A program made the translations under genes and the position numbers. A stretch of DNA of 64,000 bases, taken from the NCBI GenBank assembly GCA_013365365.1, contig JABVXU010000242.1, forward strand, positions 17,608 to 81,607, written 5' to 3'. This DNA is from Cruorifilaria tuberocauda. Lineage: Eukaryota > Nematoda > Chromadorea > Rhabditida > Onchocercidae. The number at the start of each line of letters is the position of its first letter. The stretch's first letter is position 1. Of this stretch, positions 24,232 to 36,219 are shown piece after piece. The notes under the pieces were generated by a model. That model did no database searches. It saw only the letters and a program-made list of their open reading frames with translations, and was not told where the DNA came from.

Positions 24232-26795
24232 TTAAACTTCAATTTTGTCAACCACTGGTTCAATACACACTGAATAACATAGTTCATTTGTCGATCCTGC
24301 CGCATTCTGATTAGGTTGAATGTTTTGTATTGAAAGATTAACAAATGGATATGAGTTACTGATTGTGTCAGGCCACCAGTGCGTCTAAAAGTAAGACAAA
24401 ACGGATGATTTCATCCAGACTAAATGAGTGACTAATTAATCTGAAATATTAGCTAACTTGTTCCAAACCCGATGTTAACGGTATACCGTTTGACTGTACT
24501 GATTGTACTGTTCCAGTACTTAACCAATGATTATATGCTTCGTTCCTGGAAAAGTCTGGTTGCTCCCGATTTGTCAGCGTATCCAATGGACGTTGCTAGA
24601 AGAAATAGTTGAATTTATGAAATGATTTAACTTTAGGTGACTCAACCTATGCCATTTCTCATTTACATTTGAAATATATATTTATAGATGCATAAATGAG
24701 CTGTATAAAACCGAAAACAATTAATCCTTTTCTTGAAAATTCAGAATAATAATAATACCAACAAGATGTAACGGCACAATTCTATTGTCACCAGTTAATG
24801 GTGTTTCATGAAATGGAGAAAATTGATAAGTTGTTGCATCGATATTTTCCCTCTGAAATATAGCTTATGCTTTAACCTTTTGATATATCTTCACTCTGAA
24901 ATTCCAAAACAGATGTAACAAAAATTCAGATTTAGTAATAAAGAAGAAAAATATTCAGATGCTTTTTATTTTTCGGAAAATTTAGCTTCGTTTCAAATTA
25001 AATTTCGCTATTATCAGACGATTTTTTTGATTGATTTACTTCTGAAGATGTTTTCATTGGTATAATATTTTTGAAAAATTTATCGTTGATTAAATTTTAT
25101 GCATACTATGAATTTCCAATGAATTCACGAAAATTTCCACTAAAATTTAACAATTAAAGCTTACATATTTTGCATTCACTTCTGGTGAATTGTTAGTGCC
25201 GGTACTTCCGATACCGGAATCACCATCTGATACACGTTGTGTTGTACGCCAACTTTTTGAATTCTGAAATTTATAATTTAACAATCTGAGGAATACTTTG
25301 AATGCAGCAATTTTCAAATCTTAGAACAACTGACCACCGCTGGCTCATGAACCGGAGATATGCGACGAAGCTTACGTTCGTAACCAACTGGTAGGTTTTG
25401 ACCTATTGGAGTGATTGTTGTAGGTGTAGGTTGTACATTAGCTACCGTATAACTTTGTTCCAAATTCCAGAGACGCTGTAAAAAATAAAAATTCCTTAGT
25501 TTTAAATTTTGCAATCTATTAGAATTCAAAATTTCAGAAATTTAATGATAAACATTTTTGATAAATTTACTCGTCCATAGGATGATGGTAATGCATTTGC
25601 AGTATTCATACGAACTTCATAGTCATATGGATGCAAGCCAGGATAAACAAAACGTGCAATACGAAGTTCATGTGGGCCGTGTGCAAACCTAAAATTGTTA
25701 AATCTCTCATGTTTACATTTAAAAAAAGTTAAAATTGGAATTTTCTACAGTACAATGCCATACGGTAGTAGTTTTATAGTAAAATTTACTAACCAACAAC
25801 GTTCACCAAATCGACATGGGATTCCAGCACTCCAAAAATCACATAATGCTGTCTTATACAATTCACGATTCCTTTGACTTGGAGCTTTTGTTGTACGAAG
25901 CTTAAGTTTTTCTCATTAATTTAATTACTCAAATTTACATATTTATTGATGTTGTATACCAAATTTCAATATTATCATGAGGGAAAAATGAGATAGTAAA
26001 TTGTTGCACCATCTTTCGGTCATTGAATTAGTTGACGCTTTTGCAATGTTTAAAATTATTGTTAGGATATTTTACACTAACATGAATTTCAGTCGGATAT
26101 GTTAGAGAAACATTCTGTATTTGAGCTTTTCGAAGCATAAATTCATTAAGTAACTGCTTTTGGGTTTCTAATTTTAGTGCTGCCATTTTCTGTTCTAATG
26201 AAGCTTCATCCCACTTCAAATTATGATTTTCATACAGTCTGAAATATAAAAATAAAAAATAATATGAATGGTTGATGAGTAATTGATCTGATTTATATCG
26301 CAGCAAAAATTTCTTATACGTAGGGAATAAAGTATTAAAAGATTAAATTGATAAGACCAATATTTTACTAAGTATTATAATTAATAAGAAATTTGCATAT
26401 TTATTTAGTAATAAAATCAACTAGCTTTTTTACCTCGCCGAATGCAAATTCATAGAATTTCACACTTAAAACATTTTGTAATTTAAAATTTATTTTAACA
26501 TTTGTCGCACTATAGGAAAAGATCTCATGTTTTGAATTCCCCGAAACATAAAATCTAAAAAATTTTACGATTTATGCATTTTCAGTTTGAAATAATTCCA
26601 AATTTCTATGCTATTTTTTTTCTCTGTGATATTAGGATTTTCTCAGTTTCAAACTTACGTGTGATCGGCTAATGTTGTTAGCGGTTGTGATGGTGTTATT
26701 GTCGAGATGCCACCTAATTTTGGATAAAATATATTACTATCACCATTAGCAGCATTTATACCAGTTATCTGATCTTGTTGTTGCAAATTCGACAT
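24232..26795 (-). CDS. Single CCCH zinc-finger protein
   Basis: Nine exons: 26795-26659, 26238-26082, 25900-25794, 25688-25571, 25475-25335, 25263-25165, 24852-24763, 24595-24458 and 24384-24232; 379 residues. One zinc finger spans exons 3-4: lead-in ELYKTALC, then Cys-x8-Cys-x5-Cys-x3-His ending in CWFAHG-PHELR. The YKTxLC lead-in and FAHG-xxELR tail are the hallmark of the tristetraprolin/TIS11-like finger, which binds AU-rich RNA. Those proteins, including C. elegans POS-1, MEX and OMA, normally have two fingers; I find only one. Around it are a Gln/Leu/Lys-rich possible coiled coil (residues about 55-85), a Thr/Pro-rich stretch, and a Ser/Gly-rich segment (SDGDSGIGSTGTNNS). Inferred role: cytoplasmic or germline RNA regulation. 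Exon 3 uses an AAG acceptor. The specific orthologue is not recognised. A TAG acceptor near 26854 upstream could be a leader splice site. Confidence 0.8.
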
Positions 26796-28377
26796 CTCGC
26801 TACTTTTTTTGACTATATTGTTAGTAAACTCTTAAAACAGCTACTCTGCGGCAGTCTAAAAAATCAAACTGAAAGAATTAATTGAATTTTATAATTTAAT
26901 TTACAAGATTATATTTAGTTATAAATTATCTCAACATGGTATTGCTTTAGTTCATCCATTACAAGTATGAAAAAAAAAGAAATCAATCATTTATTGAAAC
27001 ATAAACGACCGTCGAATTATGCATCTTTCTTTTATTTAACTGAAGATAATTGATGTGGAATGAGATATCAAGTGTTCGACTATCAGTCAATTGAAAACAT
27101 TTCATATTCATTCGTAAATTAAAAGCATTAATCCAATATTATTTAAATTAACCAATCCTAACCACTAAAATGTAAACCATCGGAAAGAACAATGATTTGA
27201 GTATTAAAGGTAAAATGGTCATATAAAGCGCGCTAAGCATATCCCGCTATTTCCTATGATATCTACTTGGATAAATTGTGCTGAAAATGGTCAAGAATTG
27301 GAAAGTTATCTCCTAAAAATTTATGATTTTTGAAATTTCTCTTTATGAAACAATTTGTTTTAAAAATTCATAAGTTTATACCTTAAGATTTTAAACGCTT
27401 GATTAGCCAAAGTGTTCGGAAATTTCAATGCGAGTTTATTTGTGTACGCATCCACATGTCAAATATCCGATGATATCAATTATCTAGTCAGATTAAAAAA
27501 AAGTGCTTTAATTGGTTGAAATTAGTTTGCTTCATTTCAATTTTCACACACGAGTACGACAATGTTTGCTCCTTCAACCTGAACCAGTATCTGCCGAGTA
27601 TTCATAAGTTTTATCTAAAAGTTTCTCGGTGAGGCTACTTCCTAATTAGCAATGTAAAAACCATAATTCTGACATCATCCTTGAATTCCTCCAACAAAAC
27701 ACTGTTCTAGCTCATGACACCATTGAATATTTAACCTGATATTTTCAAAACCGAATCAATATACTCTTATCACAGTGGACTATACAGCTCAATAGGCTTT
27801 AAACACCTACAATTCCATTCATGATCATTGATTTGATTACTTGAAACAAGAACGCTGAGAGCTAATATTCAATCAGAAAGTGATCTAGACTTGGAAGTTG
27901 CCAAGCATAACAAAATTAACATCCCTTCAAAATGAATCAGATCTTTCCCACCTGTTATGAATAAACTGAGTATATTCACTTCCGTGTCAAAAAACCAACA
28001 CATAAACAGATTCGTTTTTTCAAAACATGGAAAACTTTCAGAAAAAAAAATATTTAACTGAAATTCGGGAATTTTCTTATTCCAAAATACTAGAATAAGT
28101 GATAATAACAATTATCAATTATATAGTAACGAACACTGGACTAGAGCTCCGTGACTTGAAAAAATGATAGTATTCAAGTAAAAGTGAAATCCAAGCATAA
28201 AACGCAAATTCAGCAATTTCACCTTCCATCAGTGATCATTCCAGGCAAATATGCTTGTTTTGCAGGCACAAAGCAACATTTTATAATAAAAATTTAGAGA
28301 TAAATTGCTAGCAAATATTCAAAAAAAACAATTTTGAACGGAAATAAAATGAGATTTCTGTCATGTTGCTGCAATCA
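26796..28377. other. Intergenic region between CCCH gene and mS38 gene
   Basis: 1.6 kb of AT-rich DNA between two minus-strand genes. It should hold the CCCH promoter/leader (26796-26870) and the mS38 3' UTR. No repeats or coding exons were recognised; the 80-codon minus ORF at 27869-28111 has no domain. Confidence 0.4.
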
Positions 28378-29964
28378 TCAACTCTTTATATTATAATCAT
28401 TTTCAGCTTTATCAATTTCGTGAGTGATTTTTTCCGACTTCGCACTCTCATCAACTATTTTGTTCTCTCGAACCTCTGGTGAAACATCTAAGGAATCCCG
28501 CCTTTCTTGTTGTTTCTCTTGAGAACAGCTAGTACGATTTAAAAATCCACGATATTTTTCATCGTATTCCTTTTTCATTTGTTTAATTTTCTCACGATCT
28601 TCATCTCCTGCCAATCCAGCATTTTTATAAATATAATCCGTTTGAGGTAATCCATACAACTCTTCTAGAGTAATTAGCGTAGACCAATGGAGATATTTTC
28701 GTCGACCACTTGGTGACACATCTTTTGTTACATCTTGTTTCGCACTGAAATTCAATTATACTTCATTTTTATAATTTGAAAAGAAGTAATAATTTCAAAT
28801 TAGATATTGCATACCAAGCTATGATATCCTTGACATACTTCTCAGGATCAAATGCTTTGTAATCTTCCAGCAATTTATTCAGACGATCCCGGAACAGATT
28901 TTCCGCCTGCAATATTATAGGCATATTGCAAATGAAGATTAAAGCATTAAATTTATTTAAAAACAGAAACGCATTATTTGATATACAGAGCAATTTACAT
29001 GATACTAATCGGCTTTTTCCTCATATCTCTCCAGGTACAAAATATATTGATGATCAACAGATTCTTGTTACAGCTTATGCAGTACAGCCTCAAAATTCAA
29101 TCTACTACTTCAGATTTCAAAGACCTAAATGAAGCTCTTTGAAAAACCAGCTCAAATCATTCATTACTTTAGCCTTCTTTTGCCGGTGATATTTTTGATA
29201 CTTAAAATAATCCCTATCGTAGCGCTTTCGACGCTTATGCTTCCTCATCTTATGCCTGCGGATTTTCAACATACGTTCTCCAGCAAATATTTCTTCCATT
29301 GACGACTGCTGAGGTAACCGTAAAGGCATCTGAAATGGTGAGATCATAATGTGATTAACAAATCCAAGTGGTGCGTATTACACAATCTATTGCAAAACGA
29401 TATTGCTCGAAATCGACGGAATTACTCTTAAAGAAATGAAAAAGAGAAATACATACATGGAATAACAAAAGAGGGTCGAATTTTTTCAAAAGTTCATTTA
29501 CAAATATACCAGGTGCAGCGATGTGTTGTTGATTGGTACCTGGGAAAGTGAAAACCTGAAAAACGAATTTATATACCGATAAAAGATCTGGAAAATATTG
29601 TATAAAATGTTAATTCTATTGTTTAATGATCCCACTTTGATAAGAGATTAAGTGTACTTCCAATGAAAGATACATCCATGATTAAGGAAACAAAGGGAAA
29701 TTTTTAGATTTCACCGTAAAATAACATGATATTTTATTAACTTGACAAAATTGGGACCGAAAATATCCTGGAAGAACTTATAGATTTATAAAAAATAATT
29801 ATTTAAATTATGGAAGAATGACAAACCATCTCTTTTTGCTTACTTGGCAGTTGCCAAGGCAATTTTTGTAAGACCGGATCTACAGAGAAGATTTTTCGTT
29901 CACCGATTTCAAAATTCTGATAAGGCAGTGGTAACTGATGGTACATCTTGGCCAGTTCCATCAT
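28378..29964 (-). CDS. Mitochondrial small ribosomal subunit protein mS38 (AURKAIP1/COX24 family)
   Basis: Five exons: 29964-29827, 29555-29457, 29329-29168, 28906-28815 and 28744-28378; 285 residues. The family core lies at about residues 99-164: a very basic helix (KMRKHKRRKRYDRDYFKYQ) followed by AENLFRDRLNKLLEDYKAFDPEKYV. This is the COX24/AURKAIP1 C-terminal domain, which binds mitoribosomal small-subunit rRNA and supports mitochondrial translation. In fungal and human relatives the protein ends soon after this motif. Here about 120 further residues follow, with an aromatic block (RKYLHWSTLITLEELYGLP) and a Lys/Glu-rich tail. The N-terminal part includes YHQLPLPYQNFEIGERKIF. A TAG acceptor at 29976-29978, 11 bases before the ATG, fits spliced-leader addition or a short leader intron and supports the start. 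All joins are in phase. mS38 identity is secure; the role of the tail is unknown. Confidence 0.85.
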
Positions 29965-31160
29965 CCGATTCCTTTCTAAAACGAAGTGGACAAATTTTAA
30001 TCTTTGCTATTTAGTTGAAAAATGCTAATACTGTAAAAGAAATTAGAGAAAAACTGTTTGAATTTCCACAATATAATAGAATACAAAATACCTCAAACGC
30101 CTCAATTTTCTTCTTAAAGATTGGCTTTGCCTGCTAAATCTCAACTATCAACTCAGAGGATTGTTTCTAATTTTATGTAGCGCTAATAACTTTATATGAC
30201 TTTGAAAATAATTAAAGATTTTCACAAATCTTAATGAATAAACAATAAAGATACCATTAAAAGTGATAATTTTAGAAGTGAATAATGAAAGACGTCTTTC
30301 AAGCGTGCTTCGTAAAATATTCATCCCGTGGGATCGCTATACGAATTCACATCAATTAAGTTTACGTTCAATGCGTGAGGCAGATTATTACGTGAGGCAG
30401 GCCATTATCGATTGGAATTAATAGCTTAAAATGTTTTAATCAACATTTAACTCATTGACATAAGCTTCTGTTTTAAATGCGAAAATAGGGGAAAAACACC
30501 ATGCCAATTCGTCGATAATCAAACAACTCTATCATAAAATCACTTCCCAAGGGAGAAATAAACAGTAATATCAAATTTTGCAAAATTCGCAAAAAAAGAA
30601 TTCCCTATATACTCCGATTACAGTACAATAAAGATTTCACATCATCAAAAATTTTATTCAATATCTTCAAAAACGGGAGTGGCATCCAAAATCATGCATC
30701 CAAACCGTAAAACTGTACCTCAAAATGGCTAATGCATACTGAACACTGTGAACATGATAAGTGTACTAATATCAGAATTCAAGTCTATGATTTCTTTTTT
30801 TTGAAGCAGCGAAAGAGTTGAATAGGGAAGAAACGTCAACCATCCAAAAAAGCTAACAGTATTTTCATGTCTATCATTTTTATACAACTTTTCGTCAATC
30901 CATAACGGACCAACTCGTGTTTTACGAATGAAATTGCTACATCCTAATACATCATTTTAATCATTTTAAATGATATCTAGTAATTCATTTCCAATGCAAT
31001 AAGCAGAAATATTTTATTTTTCTTTTATTTCAAAGTTTTGTGTATGAAACTAAAAAAAAGTTTGACAAAATAAATATTCAATATTAAATTAAAAGAACAT
31101 TTTTAAACAATATCATTAAGCAATGGAAATAAACACAACAATACGCTATAAAATAAATTT
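29965..31160. other. Intergenic region between mS38 and collagen genes
   Basis: 1.2 kb. It includes the mS38 leader acceptor at its left end and the collagen 3' UTR at its right. An inverted AATAAA (TTTATT) near 31024-31030 is a candidate collagen polyadenylation signal, 130 bp past the stop. No gene was recognised. Confidence 0.4.
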
Positions 31161-33778
31161 CTAAGAGTAGTATCCACCTTTTCTGATTATTGGTGATACC
31201 GGAAGTGGTCGCTCATGTTTCAAATCATATATCTTTGTTATTTCATACTTCTCAATTCTTTTCGTATCATATGGATCACGGTGTTTTAATTTTCTTCGAC
31301 CAGTACTTTCCTCATATCCAGCACTATTTTGCTTTTCCTTGTTTATTCCTTCCTTGTTATTACTGATATCATAACCAAGTGGATGATTATCGGTACCTCT
31401 TACCGGTTCATTACCGTAGTAACGTGGTATGTTAACATCTGTATATTCCGCATTATCCAACTCATCCGACTTAGAGCTTTCTTCAATTTTGGCGTTGTAG
31501 TCAGAAGGAGTTTCTGATAGTGATGAGTCGCTCGATGATGAACAGTGATCACAGCTACCTGTTAAATTGTAAAATTTAAGTTTTTGACTGAAATTGTGTT
31601 ATGAAATTAAAATTTGCATACAAATTATGCAGAAATGATGATGAACCTTTGCTTCCCTGTGACCCAGGAGGTCCTGGTGGTCCTCGTAATCCTGGTGCTC
31701 CATTTTCCCCTCTTTCACCTTGTTCTCCACGCATTCCCGCAAGACCGGCCGGTCCACTGCTGCCATCTCTGAAAATTTTTGTTTGCATAAATTTCTTAAA
31801 GTTATGAGAAAAAATTCCTTCCTCTTCAAAAAATAAAAGAAAAAACGTCTTCACTCACCGTCCAGGACTTCCTATACGGCCTCGCGGTCCAATGGGTCCT
31901 ACAAATATTTTTTATATTAAAGTTAAAGCTGAAATAATAGAATATTTTCTCATGAGATTTGCGAACTAAGCTGATATAACTGCTAAAAATCACCTGGAGG
32001 TCCACTTGGTCCGACAGGCGCTCCATTAAGAATACGTCCAAGATCACCTGGTGGTCCTTTTGGTCCATATGGCCCGGGAGGACCCCGAACACCTGTTGGT
32101 CCTGGTGGTCCTTTTCTTCCTGGAGGACCGTTCTCTCCAGGTGCACCCGAGCTTCTGAAGTTTTAAAATTATTCAATAAACTGATTCATATCCGTTTTAG
32201 TTCGTTATTATCGCTTTTTACCAAATGTTCTATTTGTTGTTATGGGATGCAAATAACACTAAGGTATAATATGGAAGGCCTGACATCTCCTAAACCTTAA
32301 ACAGTGGATTGGTGATTCTGGTCGGAAATAAAAAAATGTTCGAACACATACCCGCGTGGTCCTCTTGGTCCTCTTTGACCATATAATCCCGGAGCTCCTG
32401 GTGGAGCTGTTGGGCACTGAATAAATTATCATGTACCGCACGAAATTACATTAATCAAAAAATATGTTGTGGGTATTGTAAATGTTAAATATTAAAAATA
32501 TACCAAGAGTCTATAATCAGTGGTTAAATTTCTGAACGTCAGAATATGTTCCGTATTATTGTTATTATAAGTATATTATAACATCTCAAACAGTTAAAAA
32601 AAGAAATTTGCTGAAAATCGACAAACAATACCTTTTGACAAGTGTTTTCGCTACCTTTTGGTGGAATCATATGTTGTCCAGGTCTACCATCTCTTCCCGG
32701 TAAACCCGGTGGCCCATCGCTTCCTGAAAAAAGTAAATCATTGACACACAGACATTTTCAGATTTGTTACCGTATGTATTAATGGTATACATGAATACTA
32801 ATTTGATATATCATAAACACGTTTTAAAATCTTACCATCTCGCCCAGGATTTCCTGGGATACCTGGAGGTCCCGGTTTACCTTGTTGGCAGCTACAACCT
32901 AGAATTATACATCTTTAAATTTATATAAATTGGAAATAAAAAAAATATTTTAGAATTAAGCAGTTTACTATGCTTGTAACAGGAAATTTTACACTTTCAA
33001 TTTCTCAACTTCGTCATTTCTAATTTCACTTTGCGATCGCAATTAGCTGCAAAAAAGTTTCTCTCATTTCATCAGAATGTGATTTTCACAGTACATTGAA
33101 ACGTATTGTAGAGGTTTAGTTATACTAATCCATTTAAAAAAAAATTATTTAAATACTATCTGAGGCAGAATTAATATTTATAATTGATTTTGAATTATGA
33201 ATTTTTTGGATAATTTTTTATTCATTCAGAAAAATTTTAAAGAAGAAAAATATGAACATGTGGATTGTGATTGCCCATTTGTTGGTGCATTGTAATATCG
33301 TCGTTTTCGTGATTGAGTATTAAATTGAATTTGTAATACATTTTTCCAAACATCATTACTGTTAATCTGAAAATAAATTTTATAATTGAATTTATTTACA
33401 CTGAAAATCATCAAAATGTATGATTTCTTTTTCTTAAATTTGATATAATTGTGGGATAGATAAAATATACTTCTAATAAATGATACTTTCAGTGTAAATG
33501 TATATTTTAAATTTTTATCAATATTATAATTTTGTATACTTATTGATATCGCAGAATATATTTAATTGATGAATTAATAATTTCATTTCATTTCTATCAA
33601 TTTTTCTATCGATTAAATTAAAATTTTTACTTACGTAGCATTTGTAAAGCTCTGAAAGTAATGCAGTATTGGAGCGTTGAATATAATTAAAAAATGTTGG
33701 TAGAATGGTAATAATTAGAAGTAATGAAATGGTTGAAAATAAGGTGGAAAGAATGGTCATCAGGCGTGATGACTCCAT
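31161..33778 (-). CDS. Nematode cuticle collagen
   Basis: Nine exons: 33778-33635, 33366-33258, 32898-32836, 32723-32632, 32416-32352, 32154-31994, 31898-31859, 31768-31647 and 31558-31161; 397 residues. It is an extracellular structural protein of the exoskeleton. In order: an N-terminal hydrophobic anchor (about residues 8-30, [20 protein letters not shown]) as in the Col_cuticle_N domain; a basic RKRR site (about 68-71) matching the subtilisin/furin-type processing site of cuticle collagens; a Cys cluster TCCSC (about 84-88) for inter-chain disulfides; interrupted Gly-X-Y blocks (for example [29 protein letters not shown]); a Cys pair SCDHC; then a polar tail of about 130 residues. The ATG at 33778 is preferred over one at 33817 because a CAG acceptor (33797-33799) lies 18 bases upstream, as expected for trans-splicing. 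Exons are short and mostly split Gly codons. The C. elegans counterpart is not determined; the long non-collagenous C-terminus is unusual. Confidence 0.93.
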
Positions 33779-36219
33779 GGTGATAGCGATTGTTTGCTGT
33801 ATACAATTTATCATCAAATTTTATGATATGATATTTCAATGGACAGACAGTAAGTTTGCCAATATTTAAGTGATGATTATGCCCGATATCTTATCAATCA
33901 ATATATCGATGTTACATATATTCAGTTAAGTATTTTGATATATTGAATTTGAAATTGATATTGTCCCAATTTTAACGTATAGCGTTTATCTTCCTTTATA
34001 CAATACATCATTTTACAATGTACAGAAGAGATGAATGGAAGAGAGATGGAATTCTATTTTCGTGCAGCATTTCAACTTCCTCTTTTCTTAATCTTTAAAA
34101 ATGAAAATTTGTTAAACGGGGTAATAAGTATCAGTGTTACAGCCTTCGATCATTTATCGTTCCATTTAACAGCTTTGAAATATTAACTTTGGTTCTTTTT
34201 ATTGTTTTATTAATGTTCCAGAATAATCGGCTATACATTTTAACTTTTAACTCTATCTTTTTTTATGTCATTTTGTAAAATATTTTGATTTTTGTTTTTT
34301 TTCTTGACGTCCAAAATTTGTCTTTTGAAATGATAACTCAAAAATCTCAAAGAAGCCATAATAAACCAACAAAGAGAAAACGAAAATTCAACACTCAACA
34401 AAATAAATTCATATTGCATTGTGGAATTTGAATGTTGGAAGGTTTAATTTCTTAATTTGAACCAAGGATTTAAATCTTTATCTTTTATAATCTACAGAAT
34501 TCAAACCTCAATAAAGCATTCAGTAATGCATTGATGAAAAACTAGATAAATTCCAGCTCATTATTAATTCTTTTTTTTGTTTTTATCACCAAAATAAACG
34601 AAACAAATTAATGAAGTGGCTTATCTTAGAAAAAAGACCTTTCTAAATAATTTAAATAGTCACTGATATATCACTGATATATTTCGTTTTAATTAACAAT
34701 TAATAATTCTTTATAACAATAAAACAAAAAATATATATTTAAAAATAAAAAAGTATATAAATACATTTTTTGCATATTCCTCGCTTTATTGCCTTCAAAA
34801 ATATATATATTAATTAAAAAAAAATTACTGCAATTACACAATCATGAAAGAATTCTTTTTCTTTCATCAAAAATACATTGTGATTCAGAATATTAAAAAA
34901 CCAGTGATTATCATTTTATCACGTATTATACTTCTGCCCGTAGCACTGCAAAGTTGATATGATGGCATGCACAAATTCAACCTTTAACCTTTCGATTGTA
35001 ATGAACTTTTTTTGAAAATTATTACAACCTATAAAATTCTACACAAAATCGAATCATTCTTTATCGAACACTATCAAAAGCATCTTAATGCTTTCATTTC
35101 AATCATTACATTCTTATCAAATAAATTAGATATGATTAGAAAAGATTTAATCAAATTAATGTTTGAAAAAAAAATAATTAAACACTAAATGAGCAGAGTT
35201 TGCATGATACATCAATTAACCACTTATCCGCTTCGATTAATCCTCAACACACACATTCTCAATGATGTAATCTGTTTAAAGATAAGAATGATAAACTTAA
35301 CAATTACCGACGTATTCAATCATATATAATATAATGAATAAAGTCTAAGTTTAGCATTATTCGCAAAATAGACATATTAATGGATCTTACAAAATCTGTT
35401 ACTGATAATGATAAAAAAAATATATCTTTCCTTTTCTTTAGTTCAGTAATTTATAACAAAAAAATTCTTGAATCAAATAAGAAATGATAAATGGTGATAA
35501 AGTTTCATTAATCAGTAGCAGTATTGTTCTTAAACATTTAGTTATTTAATAAAGCTATTGATGGTAATTTAGCATTTCATATTTTAGATATTTGAAACTT
35601 AACATTTGTTTATAGCGAAGAATGATGAATAAACTACCGTAACAAGTAAGCTTTCTGATCGGATATATTATCACATTAATCGATATTATCGTATTATGCA
35701 TTGAAGTATAAATGATTACAAACAATTGATAAAACAAAGTTGAAGATACTATTTGTGCTGTATGAAAAATATGAAATTGAAAATCAGTTAATAATGATAA
35801 TAACTGAAGTTTGCATTTCTTTAATTTCGATTATTCCTTGATTTTTATTCTCAATACTTTTCCTAATTTCAATATCAAACATGTGGAAAGGTATAGCTTC
35901 GAAATTTCGAAACAGTTTGGTCTTTTCACTTCAGCATACTTTTTTAAAAATGAAAATTAGTAAATAAATAGAAATAAACTTCCAATTTCAAATAGAATAT
36001 AAATTTAATTAGCTAAGATTATTGAATTATTATATGATTATCAATTCATCACAAATTAATCACATATTTGAAATGATTCAGTTAAAATTGTAAAATCATT
36101 CAAATTAATCAATAATTCTTATTTATAACTGTTTCTAATCCTTTGATATAATAAAATCAGTAATTTCAATTTTTGATTTTATACAAGGATGAGATTAGGT
36201 GTATGCTCATCAGATATAT
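33779..36219. other. Intergenic region between collagen and quahog-like genes
   Basis: 2.4 kb, very AT-rich. It must carry the collagen promoter (right after 33800) and the 3' UTR of the Hint gene. (AT)n-rich patches occur near 34725-34760 and 34798-34812. No coding exon was recognised. Confidence 0.4.

Noticed and set aside
28926..29132. Plus-strand ORF over the mS38 gene
   Set aside because: Antisense to a well-supported intron and exon border; shadow ORF.
33779..33817. Upstream ATG (33817) for the collagen
   Set aside because: A CAG acceptor at 33797-33799 lies between it and the ATG at 33778, so the mature message probably starts after it.
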